A stretch of DNA of 64,000 nucleotides from Stenotrophomonas sp. UBA2302 (GCA_002345545.1 DDVW01000040.1:61218-125217), one strand, 5' to 3'. Positions 1-9,893 are shown, numbered from the stretch's first letter. Numbers and translations: made by a program. The notes: generated from the letters alone by a model not told the origin.

Positions 1-488
1 ATCTTTTCGCACCCTCGGCCCATTCGGTGTTCCCGGAAGCCAGCCTGGAGCGCATCGCCCACGCCATTGCCGACGGCGAGCGCACGCATGGCGGGCAGGT
101 GATGTTTGCGGTCGAATCGGACCTGGCGTTGTCGTCCTTGTGGAAAGGTGTCACGCCGCGACAGCGTGCCGGGCACGCCTTCGCGCTGCTGCGGACCTGG
201 GATACCGAGGCCAACAACGGTGTGCTGGTCTATTTATTGCTGGCCGACCACGCGATCGAGATCGTTGCCGATCGCGGTCTGCATGGGCGTGTCGAAGCGG
301 AACAGTGGCAGCGGATCTGCACGCATCTGCGTACAAAGCTGGGTGAGGGCGAGTACGAGGCGGCAGTACTGGTCGCCATCGCCGGGGTTTCGCAGTTGCT
401 GGCGCGGCACTTCCCGGCCGACCCGGAGCGGCCGCGCGGCAACGAATTGCCGGACCGCCCGCAGCTGATCGACGGGGCGGGCGGTTGA
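1..488 (+). CDS. TPM-domain protein, 5' end outside the window
   Basis: The frame is already open at base 3, and the first in-window start (GTG at 27) falls inside a run that looks coding ([18 protein letters not shown]), so the true start is probably just upstream of the window. About 160 residues are visible. They match the TPM (YgcG/Psb32-type) fold: an N-terminal segment leading to a conserved helix ([13 protein letters not shown]), then a strand with [20 protein letters not shown]. In xanthomonads a gene like this is commonly preceded by lemA and another TPM gene and followed by lgt; lgt does follow here. There is no obvious signal peptide or membrane segment. The molecular role of these stand-alone TPM proteins is unknown. 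Confidence 0.8.
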   Translation, partial: LFAPSAHSVFPEASLERIAHAIADGERTHGGQVMFAVESDLALSSLWKGVTPRQRAGHAFALLRTWDTEANNGVLVYLLLADHAIEIVADRGLHGRVEAEQWQRICTHLRTKLGEGEYEAAVLVAIAGVSQLLARHFPADPERPRGNELPDRPQLIDGAGG

Positions 489-525
489 CGCGAGAATAGG
501 GGCTCGTTCGCCACTGCGTGCCCAC

Positions 526-1434
526 ATGATCCATCTCCACGACATAGACCCCGTCGCCTTCTCGCTGGGGCCGATCAAGGTGCACTGGTACGGCATCATG
601 TACCTGCTCGGCTTCGCCGCCGCCTGGTGGCTGGGCCGTGTGCGCATCCGCGCCGGGCGGCTGCCGGGCGTGGACATGAACGGCTTTTCCGACCTGCTGT
701 TCTACAGCATGCTCGGCGTGGTGCTGGGCGGGCGCATCGGCTACATGCTGTTCTACGCCAGCGCCGACTGGTTGGCCAACCCGATGATCCTGCTGCGGGT
801 GTGGGAAGGCGGCATGAGTTTCCACGGCGGCCTGCTCGGCGTGCTGATCGCCGGCTGGTGGTGGACGCGCAAGCACAAGCTGCATTTCTTCGACACCATC
901 GATTTCGTCGCGCCGCTGGTGCCGCTGGGGCTGGGGTTCGGCCGGCTGGGCAATTTCATCGGGGGCGAGCTGTTCGGCAAGTTCACCCATGCTGGCTGGG
1001 GCGTGATCTTCCCGCAGGCACCGCTGAAGGACATTCCCGCCGGTCTGCCGAGCATGCAGCAGCTGATGTCGGCTGCGCAGATCCAGCAGGACTACGCCGC
1101 TGGCCTGCTCAACCAGTACGCACGCCATCCCTCGCAGCTGTATGAAGGGCTGCTGGAAGGGCTGGTGATGTTCGTGGTGCTGTGGGCGTTCTCGATGAAG
1201 CCGCGTGCCCGCTATGCGGTGTCCGGCCTGTTCGCGCTGCTGTATGGCAGTTTCCGCTTCCTGGTCGAGTTCGTGCGCATGCCCGACAACGGCGTGTATG
1301 TGGCGTTCGACTGGCTGACCCGCGGGCAGATCCTGAGCCTGCCGCTGATCGTGCTGGGGCTGGCACTGCTGGTGCTGTCGCGGCGTGCGCCGGTGCTGCA
1401 GCCGCTGCTTCCGGCAAGGGGAGAAAAGGCATGA
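526..1434 (+). CDS. lgt: Prolipoprotein diacylglyceryl transferase Lgt
   Basis: Inner-membrane enzyme that transfers diacylglycerol from phosphatidylglycerol to the lipobox cysteine of prolipoproteins, the first step of lipoprotein maturation. The 302 residues carry several hydrophobic segments (for example [14 protein letters not shown] near the N-terminus and [16 protein letters not shown] near the end). The family signature is at about residues 139-151 ([13 protein letters not shown]), and the catalytic-region HGGL motif is near residue 100. Length fits the family. The stop overlaps the thyA start in ATGA, so translation is probably coupled. Several lipoproteins in this window would be its substrates. 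Confidence 0.96.
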   Translation: MIHLHDIDPVAFSLGPIKVHWYGIMYLLGFAAAWWLGRVRIRAGRLPGVDMNGFSDLLFYSMLGVVLGGRIGYMLFYASADWLANPMILLRVWEGGMSFHGGLLGVLIAGWWWTRKHKLHFFDTIDFVAPLVPLGLGFGRLGNFIGGELFGKFTHAGWGVIFPQAPLKDIPAGLPSMQQLMSAAQIQQDYAAGLLNQYARHPSQLYEGLLEGLVMFVVLWAFSMKPRARYAVSGLFALLYGSFRFLVEFVRMPDNGVYVAFDWLTRGQILSLPLIVLGLALLVLSRRAPVLQPLLPARGEKA

Positions 1435-2225
1435 AGCAATACCTGGACCTGCTGCGGCACGTGCTCGAACACGGCAGCGAGAAATCCGACCGTACCGGCA
1501 CCGGCACGCGCAGCGTGTTCGGCTGGCAGATGCGCTTCGATCTGAACGAAGGCTTCCCGCTGGTCACCACCAAGAAGCTGCACCTGCGCTCGATCATCCA
1601 CGAGCTGCTGTGGTTCCTGAAGGGTGATACCAATATCGCCTACCTCAAGGACAACCAGGTGCGGATCTGGGACGAATGGGCCGACGAGAACGGCGACCTC
1701 GGTCCGGTCTACGGCAAGCAGTGGCGCAGTTGGGCGACGGCTGACGGCCGCGAGATCGACCAGATGCAGTGGCTGGTCGATGAGATCAAGCGCAACCCGG
1801 ATTCGCGGCGGCTGGTGGTCAGCGCCTGGAACGTCGGCGAGCTGGCGCAGATGGCGCTGATGCCGTGCCACAACCTGTTCCAGTTCTACGTGGTCGACGG
1901 CAAGCTCAGCTGCCAGCTGTACCAGCGCAGCGGCGACATCTTCCTCGGCGTGCCGTTCAACATCGCCAGCTATGCGCTGCTCACCCACATGGTGGCGCAG
2001 GCCACCGGCCTGGGCGTGGGCGATTTCGTGCACACGCTGGGCGATGCGCACCTGTATTCCAACCACTACGAACAGGCGCGTGAGCAGTTGTCGCGGCAGC
2101 CGCGCGCGCTGCCGACGCTGTGGCTGAACCCGGAAGTGACCGACCTGTTCGGCTTCACGTTCGATGACATCCGCATCGATGGCTACGATCCATATCCGGC
2201 GATCAAGGCGCCGGTGGCGGTGTGA
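1431..2225 (+). CDS. thyA: Thymidylate synthase ThyA
   Basis: Makes dTMP from dUMP using 5,10-methylenetetrahydrofolate, leaving dihydrofolate that the next gene product (FolA) reduces. The ATG at 1431 gives exactly 264 residues, the E. coli length, and puts the nucleophile of the [11 protein letters not shown] motif at Cys146. Other signatures are the N-terminal [11 protein letters not shown] loop and [16 protein letters not shown]. The frame stays open upstream into lgt, but the ATGA overlap and the size fix this start. The stop overlaps the folA start by one base (TGATG). Confidence 0.97.
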   Translation: MKQYLDLLRHVLEHGSEKSDRTGTGTRSVFGWQMRFDLNEGFPLVTTKKLHLRSIIHELLWFLKGDTNIAYLKDNQVRIWDEWADENGDLGPVYGKQWRSWATADGREIDQMQWLVDEIKRNPDSRRLVVSAWNVGELAQMALMPCHNLFQFYVVDGKLSCQLYQRSGDIFLGVPFNIASYALLTHMVAQATGLGVGDFVHTLGDAHLYSNHYEQAREQLSRQPRALPTLWLNPEVTDLFGFTFDDIRIDGYDPYPAIKAPVAV

Positions 2226-2716
2226 TGAAGCTGTCGATGATCGCCGCGCTGGACCGCAACCGGGGCATCGGCCAGGACAACGGCATGCCGTGGCACCTGC
2301 CCGACGATTTCAGGCACTTCAAGGCGCTCACCCTCGGCAAGCCGATCCTGATGGGGCGCAAGACCGCGCAGTCACTCGGCCGCGCGCTGCCGGGCCGCAC
2401 CAACCTGGTGCTGACCCGCAGCGGCCAGGTGCCGTTCGCCGGCATGCAGGCGGTGGCGTCGCTGCAGCAGGCGCAGGCCATTGCTTCCGATGAAGGGGCG
2501 AGCGAGCTGTGCGTGATCGGTGGTGGCGAGATCTACCGCCTGTTGCTGGATCAGGCCACTGACCTGTACCTGACCTGGGTGGACACCGAGGTGGTGGCCG
2601 ACACGCATTTTCCGGAAGTGGATCCTGCGCAGTGGCAGGAAGTGGCCAGCCAGCCGCACGCCGCCGATGAGCGCCATGCTTTCGCCTTCCGCTTCGCGCA
2701 CTACGTGCGGCGCTGA
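2225..2716 (+). CDS. folA: Dihydrofolate reductase
   Basis: Reduces dihydrofolate to tetrahydrofolate with NADPH, recycling the product of ThyA encoded immediately upstream. The protein is 163 residues from the ATG at 2225; a GTG one codon upstream lies inside the thyA stop overlap and is less likely. It begins with the usual MIAALDRNRGIGQDNGMPW and has the catalytic acid at Asp27 in LPDDF, the position used by E. coli DHFR. The NADPH-binding MGRKTAQSLGR segment and the C-terminal CVIGGGEIYR motif are also present. The gene ends in a convergent arrangement with apaH. Confidence 0.95.
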   Translation: MKLSMIAALDRNRGIGQDNGMPWHLPDDFRHFKALTLGKPILMGRKTAQSLGRALPGRTNLVLTRSGQVPFAGMQAVASLQQAQAIASDEGASELCVIGGGEIYRLLLDQATDLYLTWVDTEVVADTHFPEVDPAQWQEVASQPHAADERHAFAFRFAHYVRR

Positions 2717-2747
2717 AGACGCCCGGGGCGCAGGGGAGCCGCTACGT

Positions 2748-2772
2748 GACCATCGGCGATCTGCCGATGGTC
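2748..2772. terminator. Hairpin between convergent folA and apaH
   Basis: A perfect 10-bp inverted repeat (GACCATCGGC / GCCGATGGTC) with a 5-base loop lies between the folA stop and the apaH stop. No long T run follows on either side, so Rho-independent termination is only suggested; it may serve both convergent genes. Confidence 0.5.
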
Positions 2773-2778
2773 CGGATT

Positions 2779-3804
2779 TCATTCGCCGGGAGCGGGCTTG
2801 TGCGGATTGCCGCCAGGCTGGCTGGTGCCGCCATTGCCGCCACCCCGAGGCCGATGCCGGCGCGGGCGCCGGCGCTGTTCTCCACGCTCGTTGCCGTTGC
2901 CGTTGCCGTTGCCGTCGGGGCGCGGCGCGGTGCGGCGCTCCGGTTGTGGTTTGCGCGGCGGCTGCACGCCGGGCACCACTGCCGGCATATCGCGGCCGGG
3001 AACCTGCACCACGCGCAGTTCCTCGCTGTCCAGCTGCAGCGCGGTGAGCTTGCCGCCCCAGACCGCGCCGGTGTCGATGGCGTGCACGCCCTGGGTGATG
3101 GTCAGGCCCAGCGCCGACCAGTGGCCGCAGACCATTTTCAGCTCACGCTCGACCCGGCCCGGGACTTCGAACCACGGGTACATGCCTTGTGCCTGGGTGC
3201 CGGGCGTGCCCTTGTCTTCCATGCCGATGCGCCCGCTGGGCGTGCAGTAGCGCATGCGGGTGAAGATGTTGATGATCGCGCGCGAGCGGTCATAGCCGCT
3301 CAGGCCCGGCGACCACGCCGGCTTGTCGCCATACATGTTGCGGAACAGCTTGCGGTAACCGTTGCCGTGCAACTGCTGCTCGACTTCGCGCGCATGCTTC
3401 TCGGCCAGCGCCACGGTCCACTTCGGTGCCAGCCCGGCATGGAACATCATCCAGCCCAGCTCGCGGTCCACGTGCACCAGCTTCTGCAGGCGCAGCCAGT
3501 CCAGCAGCACGTCGCGGTCCTCGGCCAGCACCACGCGCTGCAGGTCCGGATTGACCTTGCGCTGTTCTTCCTCGCTGCGTGCGCCGATGGCCAGCAGCGA
3601 CAGGTCGTGGTTGCCCAGTACCACCGCGCTGTGCTCACGCAGCGAATGCACCAGCCGCAGTGTTTCCAGCGACTGTCCGCCACGGTTGACCAGGTCGCCA
3701 CAGAACCAGAGCCTGTCCGCGGCCGGGTCGAAGTTGATCTTTTCCAGCAGCCGCCGGGTGACGTCGTAACAGCCTTGCAGGTCGCCAATCGCCCAGATCG
3801 CCAT
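2779..3804 (-). CDS. apaH: Symmetrical bis(5'-nucleosyl)-tetraphosphatase ApaH, with long tail
   Basis: Hydrolyses Ap4A to two ADP, clearing the alarmone and stress-linked RNA cap nucleotide. It is a calcineurin-type phosphoesterase: GDLQGCYD, GDLVNRGG and GNHD metal-binding motifs lie in the first 70 residues, and the family segments MFHAGLAPKW and CGHWSALG follow. The first ~285 residues match the usual ApaH length. The remaining ~55 form an Arg/Gly/Asn/Pro-rich tail with a (GN)n run and RRPRRHRPRGGGNGG, not part of the catalytic fold. The start overlaps the apaG stop by one base. It is last in the lptD-surA-pdxA-rsmA-apaG-apaH series, an order conserved in gammaproteobacteria. Confidence 0.95.
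   Translation of the reverse strand: MAIWAIGDLQGCYDVTRRLLEKINFDPAADRLWFCGDLVNRGGQSLETLRLVHSLREHSAVVLGNHDLSLLAIGARSEEEQRKVNPDLQRVVLAEDRDVLLDWLRLQKLVHVDRELGWMMFHAGLAPKWTVALAEKHAREVEQQLHGNGYRKLFRNMYGDKPAWSPGLSGYDRSRAIINIFTRMRYCTPSGRIGMEDKGTPGTQAQGMYPWFEVPGRVERELKMVCGHWSALGLTITQGVHAIDTGAVWGGKLTALQLDSEELRVVQVPGRDMPAVVPGVQPPRKPQPERRTAPRPDGNGNGNGNERGEQRRRPRRHRPRGGGNGGTSQPGGNPHKPAPGE
2890..2913. repeat. Hexanucleotide tandem repeat in the apaH 3' end
   Basis: Four head-to-tail copies of gttgcc, followed by a fifth imperfect unit, encode the Asn-Gly run of the ApaH tail on the minus strand. The unit is 6 bp, so slippage would change the tail length without breaking the frame. Confidence 0.85.
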
Positions 3805-4187
3805 CAGTGCAGCGTCCTGGGAATGGACAGCACAAACGGCGCGATCGGCGCGGCGAACTCGGTGCCATCGTCGGCCAGCATGTCGTAGTGGCCCTGCATG
3901 GTGCCGCGCTCGGTGCCGAGCATGACCCCGGAGGTGTAGCGGAATTCCTCGCCGGGGCGAAGCCGTGGCTGTTCGCCGACCACGCCCTCGCCATTGATGT
4001 GCTCGACCCGCCCTTCGCCATCGGTGATGCGCCAGTGGCGGCTGATCAGGCGCGCGGGGACGGTGCCACGGTTGTGGATGCGGATCGTGTAGGCGAAGGC
4101 GAAGCGCCCGTCTTCAGGTGCCGACTGGTCGTCGACGAAGCGGGGCGTCACTTCGATCTCGATCGCGTAGTGGCGGGAATCTTCCAT
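3804..4187 (-). CDS. apaG: ApaG (Co2+/Mg2+ efflux-associated, Fn3-like domain)
   Basis: Single-domain protein of 127 residues, the normal ApaG length, with a fibronectin-III-like beta sandwich. The ATG at 4187 gives [17 protein letters not shown], the usual N-terminus. Conserved ApaG segments are [45 protein letters not shown] and GHYDML. ApaG has been linked to cobalt resistance and magnesium efflux in Salmonella, but its biochemical role is unclear. It lies between rsmA and apaH, overlapping the latter by one base. The frame stays open upstream into rsmA antiphase sequence, which is not coding for this gene. Confidence 0.93.
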   Translation of the reverse strand: MEDSRHYAIEIEVTPRFVDDQSAPEDGRFAFAYTIRIHNRGTVPARLISRHWRITDGEGRVEHINGEGVVGEQPRLRPGEEFRYTSGVMLGTERGTMQGHYDMLADDGTEFAAPIAPFVLSIPRTLH

Positions 4188-4236
4188 GGGGGGAGTGTAA
4201 GCAAAAGCAGGTGATCGGATGGTGCGGTGACCGCAC

Positions 4237-5049
4237 TCAGGCGTGTGGTGCGTTGGCCAGGCGGATGAAGTCGTCCACTTCCAGCTGCTCGGCACGCATA
4301 TCGCTGCGCACGCCGGCTGCTTCGAACTGGACCTCGTTGATGACGCCGTTGAGTGCGTTGCGCAGGGTCTTGCGGCGCTGGCCGAAGGCGGCCTTGACCA
4401 CTTCGGCAAAACGCCGCGGATCGTCGATAGCGACCGTGGCCGGGTCGCGCGGCACCAGCCGCACCACGGCCGAATCCACCTTCGGCGGCGGCCGGAACGC
4501 GCCCGGTGGCACCACGAACAGCGAGGTGACTTCACAGAAAGCCTGCAGCATCACGCTCAGGCGGCCGTAGACCTTGCTGCCCGGCGCGGCGGCCATGCGG
4601 TCGACCACTTCCTTCTGCAGCATGAAGGTCATGTCCGAAATCGCCGCGGCGTGTTCCAGCGCATGGAACAGGATCGGCGAGGAGATGTTGTACGGCAGGT
4701 TGCCGACCAGGCGGATCTGCGCAGCGCCGGCCAGTTCGGTGAAATCCACCTGCAACACATCGCGATGGACGATGGTCAGCTCGCCCAGCGGTGCGGCTGC
4801 GGCGGTGAGCGGCGCGATCAGGTCGCGGTCGAACTCGATCACCGTCAGCTTCGGGTGGCGGCGCAGCAGCGGGAAGGTGATGGCACCCTGGCCCGGGCCG
4901 ATCTCGACCAGGCGGTCGCCGTCTTTCGGGTTGACCGCCAGCACGATCTTCTCGACGTAATGCGCGTCGGCGAGGAAGTGCTGGCCCAGCTGTTTCTTGG
5001 CGGGCGCGGTGAAACCGGCGCCGGTACGCGGGGAATGCGAGGAATTCAT
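4237..5049 (-). CDS. rsmA: 16S rRNA dimethyladenosine transferase RsmA (KsgA)
   Basis: Dimethylates A1518 and A1519 of 16S rRNA during late 30S assembly, using SAM. The 270 residues include the N-terminal KKQLGQHFL motif, a SAM-binding loop [15 protein letters not shown] and the catalytic [13 protein letters not shown] motif (NLPY). The C-terminal helical domain has [10 protein letters not shown]. The start overlaps the pdxA stop by 4 bases, consistent with the surA-pdxA-rsmA coupling known in E. coli. Confidence 0.97.
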   Translation of the reverse strand: MNSSHSPRTGAGFTAPAKKQLGQHFLADAHYVEKIVLAVNPKDGDRLVEIGPGQGAITFPLLRRHPKLTVIEFDRDLIAPLTAAAAPLGELTIVHRDVLQVDFTELAGAAQIRLVGNLPYNISSPILFHALEHAAAISDMTFMLQKEVVDRMAAAPGSKVYGRLSVMLQAFCEVTSLFVVPPGAFRPPPKVDSAVVRLVPRDPATVAIDDPRRFAEVVKAAFGQRRKTLRNALNGVINEVQFEAAGVRSDMRAEQLEVDDFIRLANAPHA

Positions 5050-6026
5050 CGGGCGATTTTACGGTGAGCGGCCAGCTGCGCGCACAGCGCGGTGGCGGCG
5101 AACAGGCTGGAAGGATCGGCGATGCCCTTGCCAGCCAGGTCCAGGGCGGTGCCGTGGTCCACCGCCACGCGCGGGTAGGGCAGGCCCAGGGTGATGTTGG
5201 TGGCCTGTTCGAAGCCGCTGTACTTGAGCACCGGCAGGCCCTGGTCGTGATACATCGCCAGCACCGCGTCGAAACCGCGCAGCTTGGCAGGCAGGAAGGC
5301 GGTATCGGCCGGCAGCGGGCCGATCAGCTCCATGCCTTCGCCGCGCAGCTGTTGCAGCAGCGGGATGATCACCTCCAGTTCCTCGTGGCCGAGGTGGCCG
5401 TCTTCACCGGCATGGGGGTTCAGCCCGAGCACGGCGATGCGCGGCCGGGCCAGGCCGAAGGCGTGGCGCAGCGCGTCGTGGGTGGTGGTGATGACGGTGC
5501 GCAGGCTGTCGGTGCGGATCGCATCGGCAACGGCACGCAATGGCAGGTGGGTGGTGGCCAGCGCGACCCGGACGATGTCGTTGGCCAGCATCATCACCAC
5601 CTCGACCCCCGCCTGTCCGGCCAGCAGTTCGGTAGTGCCGCTGTAGGCGATGCCGCCTTCATTGATGACCGCCTTGTGCACCGGGCCGGTGACCACGCCG
5701 TCGAGCGTGCCCTCCAGACAGGCGCGGCCGGCACCGAGCAGGGCGTCGATCACCGCGCGCGCATTGCGCGGATCGGCGTGGCCGAAGTGCGACGGAACCG
5801 CATTGCGGACTTCACGCAGGCGCAGGTCGCCGGGCGCGCGGGCGATCGCGCTCTCCGGCAGCAGCTGCAGCGGCAGGTCGAGCGCGGCGGCGGCGGCATG
5901 CAAGGTGTCCGGGTCCGCAAACGCCAACAGCCGGCAATCGCTGCGCGGCTGTTGGGCAAGGCGGATGCAGAGTTCCGGGCCGATCCCGGCGGGCTCGCCC
6001 GGGACCAGAGCGAGCTGGGGGATCAT
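5046..6026 (-). CDS. pdxA: 4-hydroxythreonine-4-phosphate dehydrogenase PdxA
   Basis: Oxidises 4-phosphohydroxy-L-threonine in the deoxyxylulose-5-phosphate-dependent route to pyridoxal phosphate. The 326 residues start MIPQLALVPGEPAGIGPEL, the family N-terminus. They include GVVTGPVHKAVINEGG, the metal-site region NPHAGEDGHLG and AMYHDQGLPVLKY with its metal-binding His. The C-terminal substrate loop is VAVDHGTALDLAGKG. The gene lies 3 bases after the surA stop and overlaps rsmA by 4 bases. Confidence 0.97.
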   Translation of the reverse strand: MIPQLALVPGEPAGIGPELCIRLAQQPRSDCRLLAFADPDTLHAAAAALDLPLQLLPESAIARAPGDLRLREVRNAVPSHFGHADPRNARAVIDALLGAGRACLEGTLDGVVTGPVHKAVINEGGIAYSGTTELLAGQAGVEVVMMLANDIVRVALATTHLPLRAVADAIRTDSLRTVITTTHDALRHAFGLARPRIAVLGLNPHAGEDGHLGHEELEVIIPLLQQLRGEGMELIGPLPADTAFLPAKLRGFDAVLAMYHDQGLPVLKYSGFEQATNITLGLPYPRVAVDHGTALDLAGKGIADPSSLFAATALCAQLAAHRKIAR

Positions 6027-6029
6027 TGG

Positions 6030-7367
6030 TCAGGGCTGCTGCGGGGAATCGGCCGTGTTCTCGGCACGGTCGCCACTGCGGAAGCTGACATAGGCATCGC
6101 CACGCAGTTCCTGCAGGAAGCGGTTGTACTCGTCTTCCAGCTTGCGGCGGCCGATGGTCTCGCGGATCTGCGCGCGGCGGTTGTCGTCGCCCACATCGGT
6201 CTGGCGCGTGGCCACGCGCTGGACGATATGCCAGCCGGCATCGGTACGGAACGGTGCGGTCACGCCACCGTCGCTGACGCTTTCAACCTGCCGGCCGAAA
6301 TCCGGACCGAACGCGTCGGCCGGGAACCAGCCCAGGTCGCCGCCCTGTCCGCGGCTGTTGGCATCATCGGAGGATTCCTTGGCGACGTCCTGGAAATCGG
6401 CGCCACCGGCGATGCGCGCGCGCAGGGTTTCGATCCGGGCCTTGGCCGCGGCTTCGTCAAGCTGGTCGGTCACGCGCACCAGGATGTGGCGGGCATGGAA
6501 CTCGGTCACGGTCTGCGCGGCGCCCTGGCTGCTGTTGCGCACTTCGACAAGCTTCAGCAACTGGAAGCCGCTCGGGCCGCGGATCGGGCCAAGCACGTCG
6601 CCGGCCTTCAATGTCTGCAGCTGGCTGGTGAATGCGTTGGGGATTTCATCCACGCTGCGCCAGCCCAGGTCGCCGCCTTCCAGTGCGTTGGGGCTGTCGG
6701 AATAGCGCACCGCTGCGGCGGCGAAGTCCAGCTCACCCTTGTCCAGCAGCGCCTTGATGCCGTCGATCTTGCTCTGCCCGGTGTTGATCTGCTCGGCGCT
6801 GGCGCCGTCCGGCAGCGCGACCAGGATGTGCGCAAGGTGGTACTGCACGTCATTGGCGCTCTGCTGGGCCAGCGCCGCATCGACCTCGCCCTCGCTGACG
6901 CTGATGCGGCTCTGCGCGAAACTCTGGCGCAGGCGCTGGGTGGTGATCTCCTCGCGCACCGAGTTGCGGAAATCGGCAAAGCCGATGCCATCCTGGGCCA
7001 GGCGCTGGCGCAGGCCGTCCAGGTTGGTGCCGTTCTGCTGGGCGATGCTGTTGATGGCGTGGTTCAGCTCTTCGTCGCCGACGCGCACGCCACTGCCTTC
7101 GGCGCGCGCGACCTGCAGTTTGACCAGCACCAGGCGCTCCAGCACCTGCCGCTCCAGCACCGCGTCCGGCGGCAGCTGGGCTTCACGTCCGGCGTACTGG
7201 TTCTTGATGTTGCTGACCGCACGTTGCAGCTCGCTCTGCAGGATCACGTCTTCATCGACGATGGCGGCGATGCGGTCCAACGGCTGCGCCTGCTGCGCAA
7301 GCACGGGGGCGGACACGCCGGAGAACGCCAGCACGGTGGCGAGTAGAGCAGGGAGGGTTCTGGTCAT
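6030..7367 (-). CDS. surA: Periplasmic chaperone and peptidyl-prolyl isomerase SurA
   Basis: Escorts outer-membrane beta-barrel proteins, including LptD encoded just upstream, through the periplasm. The 445 residues begin with a Sec signal peptide (LPALLATVLAFSGVSAPVLA, cleavage after ~residue 24). The SurA N-terminal helical domain follows (LDRIAAIVDEDVILQSEL), then two parvulin domains: one around YHLAHILVALPDG and one around FHARHILVRVTDQ, each closing with the GGDLGW motif. The ATG overlaps the lptD stop in ATGA. The C-terminal tail is short and hydrophilic. Confidence 0.97.
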   Translation of the reverse strand: MTRTLPALLATVLAFSGVSAPVLAQQAQPLDRIAAIVDEDVILQSELQRAVSNIKNQYAGREAQLPPDAVLERQVLERLVLVKLQVARAEGSGVRVGDEELNHAINSIAQQNGTNLDGLRQRLAQDGIGFADFRNSVREEITTQRLRQSFAQSRISVSEGEVDAALAQQSANDVQYHLAHILVALPDGASAEQINTGQSKIDGIKALLDKGELDFAAAAVRYSDSPNALEGGDLGWRSVDEIPNAFTSQLQTLKAGDVLGPIRGPSGFQLLKLVEVRNSSQGAAQTVTEFHARHILVRVTDQLDEAAAKARIETLRARIAGGADFQDVAKESSDDANSRGQGGDLGWFPADAFGPDFGRQVESVSDGGVTAPFRTDAGWHIVQRVATRQTDVGDDNRRAQIRETIGRRKLEDEYNRFLQELRGDAYVSFRSGDRAENTADSPQQP

Positions 7368-9805
7368 GGAATCAGGTTCGGATCGTAGTCGTCATCGTTC
7401 GCCTCGATATTTGCGGGCGGAACGAGGTACAGGTCGTCTCGGTTGTAGCCGAGAATAGCACGGCGCAAGGTGCGGTCCGTGTCCTGGCCGACCGAGCTCA
7501 GGCCCTTGAGCACGAACTCGACCTGGAAGGAGTTGTTCATATCGCCTTCGCGGTTCTTCACGTAGCGGCGCGCCAGTGCGCGCACGGCCAGGCAGCAGCT
7601 GTCCCACTGCACGCCGCCGATGATTTCCAGCGGTTTGCGGTCGGCTTCCAGCAATGAATAGTAGTAGCGGCCCACCACGCTCCAGCGCGGGTTGATCGGA
7701 TACAGGAAGGAGAAGTCGACCTGCTTGAGCTGGTCGGCGCCATTGCTGGGGTTGCGGCGATAGCGGTAATTGAGGTTGATCACGCCATCTTCGGGGAACA
7801 GATAGCGGGCGCGCAGGCTGGCCAGGTCTTCCTTGCGGAACTTGGGATTCCACTGGTAGCTGGTGCCCAGCGTCCAGCGGTCGGTGACAGCCCAGTTCAT
7901 ATCGGCCACCCAGGCCGACTTGCCCTCGTGCACGACCGGATCGCTGGGGTTGAGCGTGACCCGCGCGTCGTCGAAATAGGTGATCTGGCCGATGCTGGCC
8001 GACAGCTTCTCGCGGCCATCGGCCTGGCGGATCAGGCGCGTGGTCAGGGCCGCGGTCAGCTGGTTGGCGTCGTTCTGGCGGTCGGCACCGGTGTAGCGCG
8101 AGTCGCGGAACAGCTGCCCCCAGCTGAAGGTGAAGGCACGGGTGTCGAACAGCGGCAACTCGCTCTGGTCGCGATACGGGGTGTTCAGATAGAACAGCCG
8201 CGGCTCCAGCGTGTGCAGGTAGGACTTGCCGTCCAGCGTGGTCTCGCGGTCGAAGAACAGGCCCATGTCGATGCTGGTGATCGGCATGTGGCGGGTCGGC
8301 GAGACGTTCCCGCGCAGTTGCTCGGGCGTGGCGGTGTTGGGGTTGATGCCGGCAGCGACCAGCTGCTTGCGGCGGATATCGTCGGCCAGTCCACGCTCGA
8401 GGTCATAGGCGGTGTAACGCCAGGCCAGGGTCGGGGTGATGTACCAGGCGGCGCCGGCCAGCGGCATCGACAGGTACGGTTTGATATCCAGGCGCGAGCC
8501 GCCGGGCATTTCGGTGACCACGCCGTTGCGCACGTACTCGCCATCGGCGTCGATACGCTTGCCGTGCACGTCGTCATGGGTGAAGCGCACCGCTTCGGCA
8601 TAGATGCCGGCTTCCAGCCAATTGCCGAAGCTTTCCTCCCAGGTGCCGAACAGCCGCGGCTGGCGGCTGTAGGGCAGGGCGCGTTCGGTCAGCGTGTAGT
8701 CGGTCAGCTGCCAGTGGTCGGCCATGATGCCGGCGGTCCAGCTGCGGCCGGTGCCGTACAGGCCCGCCGTGCTGCTGAGGTTGGAGGAGGTGATGCCGTA
8801 GAGGCGGTTGGCGAAATCCTCGACATAGCGCTCGTCGCTGACCCAGGCCAGATTGGCGCGTGCCTGCCAGTTGCGGTCGAGGTTGTGGTAACCCCGGAAT
8901 TCGACCTTGCCGCGATCGCGGTCGCGCAACGAGTCATTGGCCATGTAGGCCGTATCCAGCTGGCCTTTGCCACCGGGATAGAGGTAGCGGAACTCGTTGT
9001 CCAGCAGCAGTCCGCGCTTGCTCATCCAGCGCGGAGTCAAGGTGTCGTCGTAGTTCGGCGCCAGGTTGAAGTAGATCGGCTGGGCGTAATCGAAGCCGTT
9101 GCGCCCGGACAGGCTCAGCTTGGGATACAGCAGGCCGGTCTGGCGGCGGTCATCGATCGGAAACTTGAACCAGGGGGCGTACAGCACCGGCACCTTGCCG
9201 ATGCGCAGCACCGCGTTGCGGGCGGTGCCGAAGCCTTCCTCGTTGTCCACTTCGATCTGCGGCGCGACCAGCTTCCACACCGGCTGCGAGGGATCGCAGG
9301 TGGTGTAGGTGGACTGGTGCATCTGCCCGATCGAGCCCTGCAGGTCGATCGATTCGGCGCCGCCGTTGCCGCGGCGTGACACCAGCTGGTACTGGATGTT
9401 GCTGATCTTGTGGCTGTCGCTTTCCTGGTTGCCCTCGGCGCGCTCGGCCACCATGCGGATCGAGGAGTCGGAGTAGCGGACATTGCCCTCGGCGATGTAA
9501 TTGCCGGTTTCGGTGTCGATGCGCAGGTTGTCGGTGCCCATGAACTGGTCACCGCGCTTGAGGATCACGTTGCCCTGGTACTGCGGAACCGTGCTGGTGC
9601 CGCTGAGCTCGTTGCCTTCGATATCGGTGGGCAGCTGGTCGCGGGCTGCGGCGGCGGCCTTGTCGGCTTGTGGGGCCTCACTGAAGGCCGGCAACACTTC
9701 GGTGGCCGGGCACAGGCCCCAGTTCACCGGTTTGTCATCGGCCATGGCCGGCAGGCAGATGGCGATGCTCAGAGGCAGGGGGAGCAGACGGAGGGCTCGG
9801 CGCAC
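7364..9805 (-). CDS. lptD: LPS-assembly protein LptD
   Basis: Outer-membrane barrel that with LptE inserts lipopolysaccharide into the outer leaflet. The 813 residues start at a GTG and carry a signal peptide ending near AMADDKPVNWGLCP. An OstA/LptA-like jellyroll follows (GNVILKRGDQFMGTDNLRID), then a 26-strand-type barrel rich in aromatic and charged repeats. The cysteines needed for the disulfide switch are in the usual places: one near residue 32, one in TTCDPSQPVW, and an adjacent pair in QWDSCCLAVRALARRY near the C-terminus. It is the first gene of the surA-pdxA-rsmA-apaG-apaH run. Confidence 0.97.
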   Translation of the reverse strand: MRRALRLLPLPLSIAICLPAMADDKPVNWGLCPATEVLPAFSEAPQADKAAAAARDQLPTDIEGNELSGTSTVPQYQGNVILKRGDQFMGTDNLRIDTETGNYIAEGNVRYSDSSIRMVAERAEGNQESDSHKISNIQYQLVSRRGNGGAESIDLQGSIGQMHQSTYTTCDPSQPVWKLVAPQIEVDNEEGFGTARNAVLRIGKVPVLYAPWFKFPIDDRRQTGLLYPKLSLSGRNGFDYAQPIYFNLAPNYDDTLTPRWMSKRGLLLDNEFRYLYPGGKGQLDTAYMANDSLRDRDRGKVEFRGYHNLDRNWQARANLAWVSDERYVEDFANRLYGITSSNLSSTAGLYGTGRSWTAGIMADHWQLTDYTLTERALPYSRQPRLFGTWEESFGNWLEAGIYAEAVRFTHDDVHGKRIDADGEYVRNGVVTEMPGGSRLDIKPYLSMPLAGAAWYITPTLAWRYTAYDLERGLADDIRRKQLVAAGINPNTATPEQLRGNVSPTRHMPITSIDMGLFFDRETTLDGKSYLHTLEPRLFYLNTPYRDQSELPLFDTRAFTFSWGQLFRDSRYTGADRQNDANQLTAALTTRLIRQADGREKLSASIGQITYFDDARVTLNPSDPVVHEGKSAWVADMNWAVTDRWTLGTSYQWNPKFRKEDLASLRARYLFPEDGVINLNYRYRRNPSNGADQLKQVDFSFLYPINPRWSVVGRYYYSLLEADRKPLEIIGGVQWDSCCLAVRALARRYVKNREGDMNNSFQVEFVLKGLSSVGQDTDRTLRRAILGYNRDDLYLVPPANIEANDDDYDPNLIP

Positions 9806-9893
9806 GCGGTTGGGTTTCAGGGAAAACGGCCGCTAGCTTGCCGTATCGCCCGCAACGGGGCAATGAAGACGGGCCGGGCGCGGGTGGCGGGAT

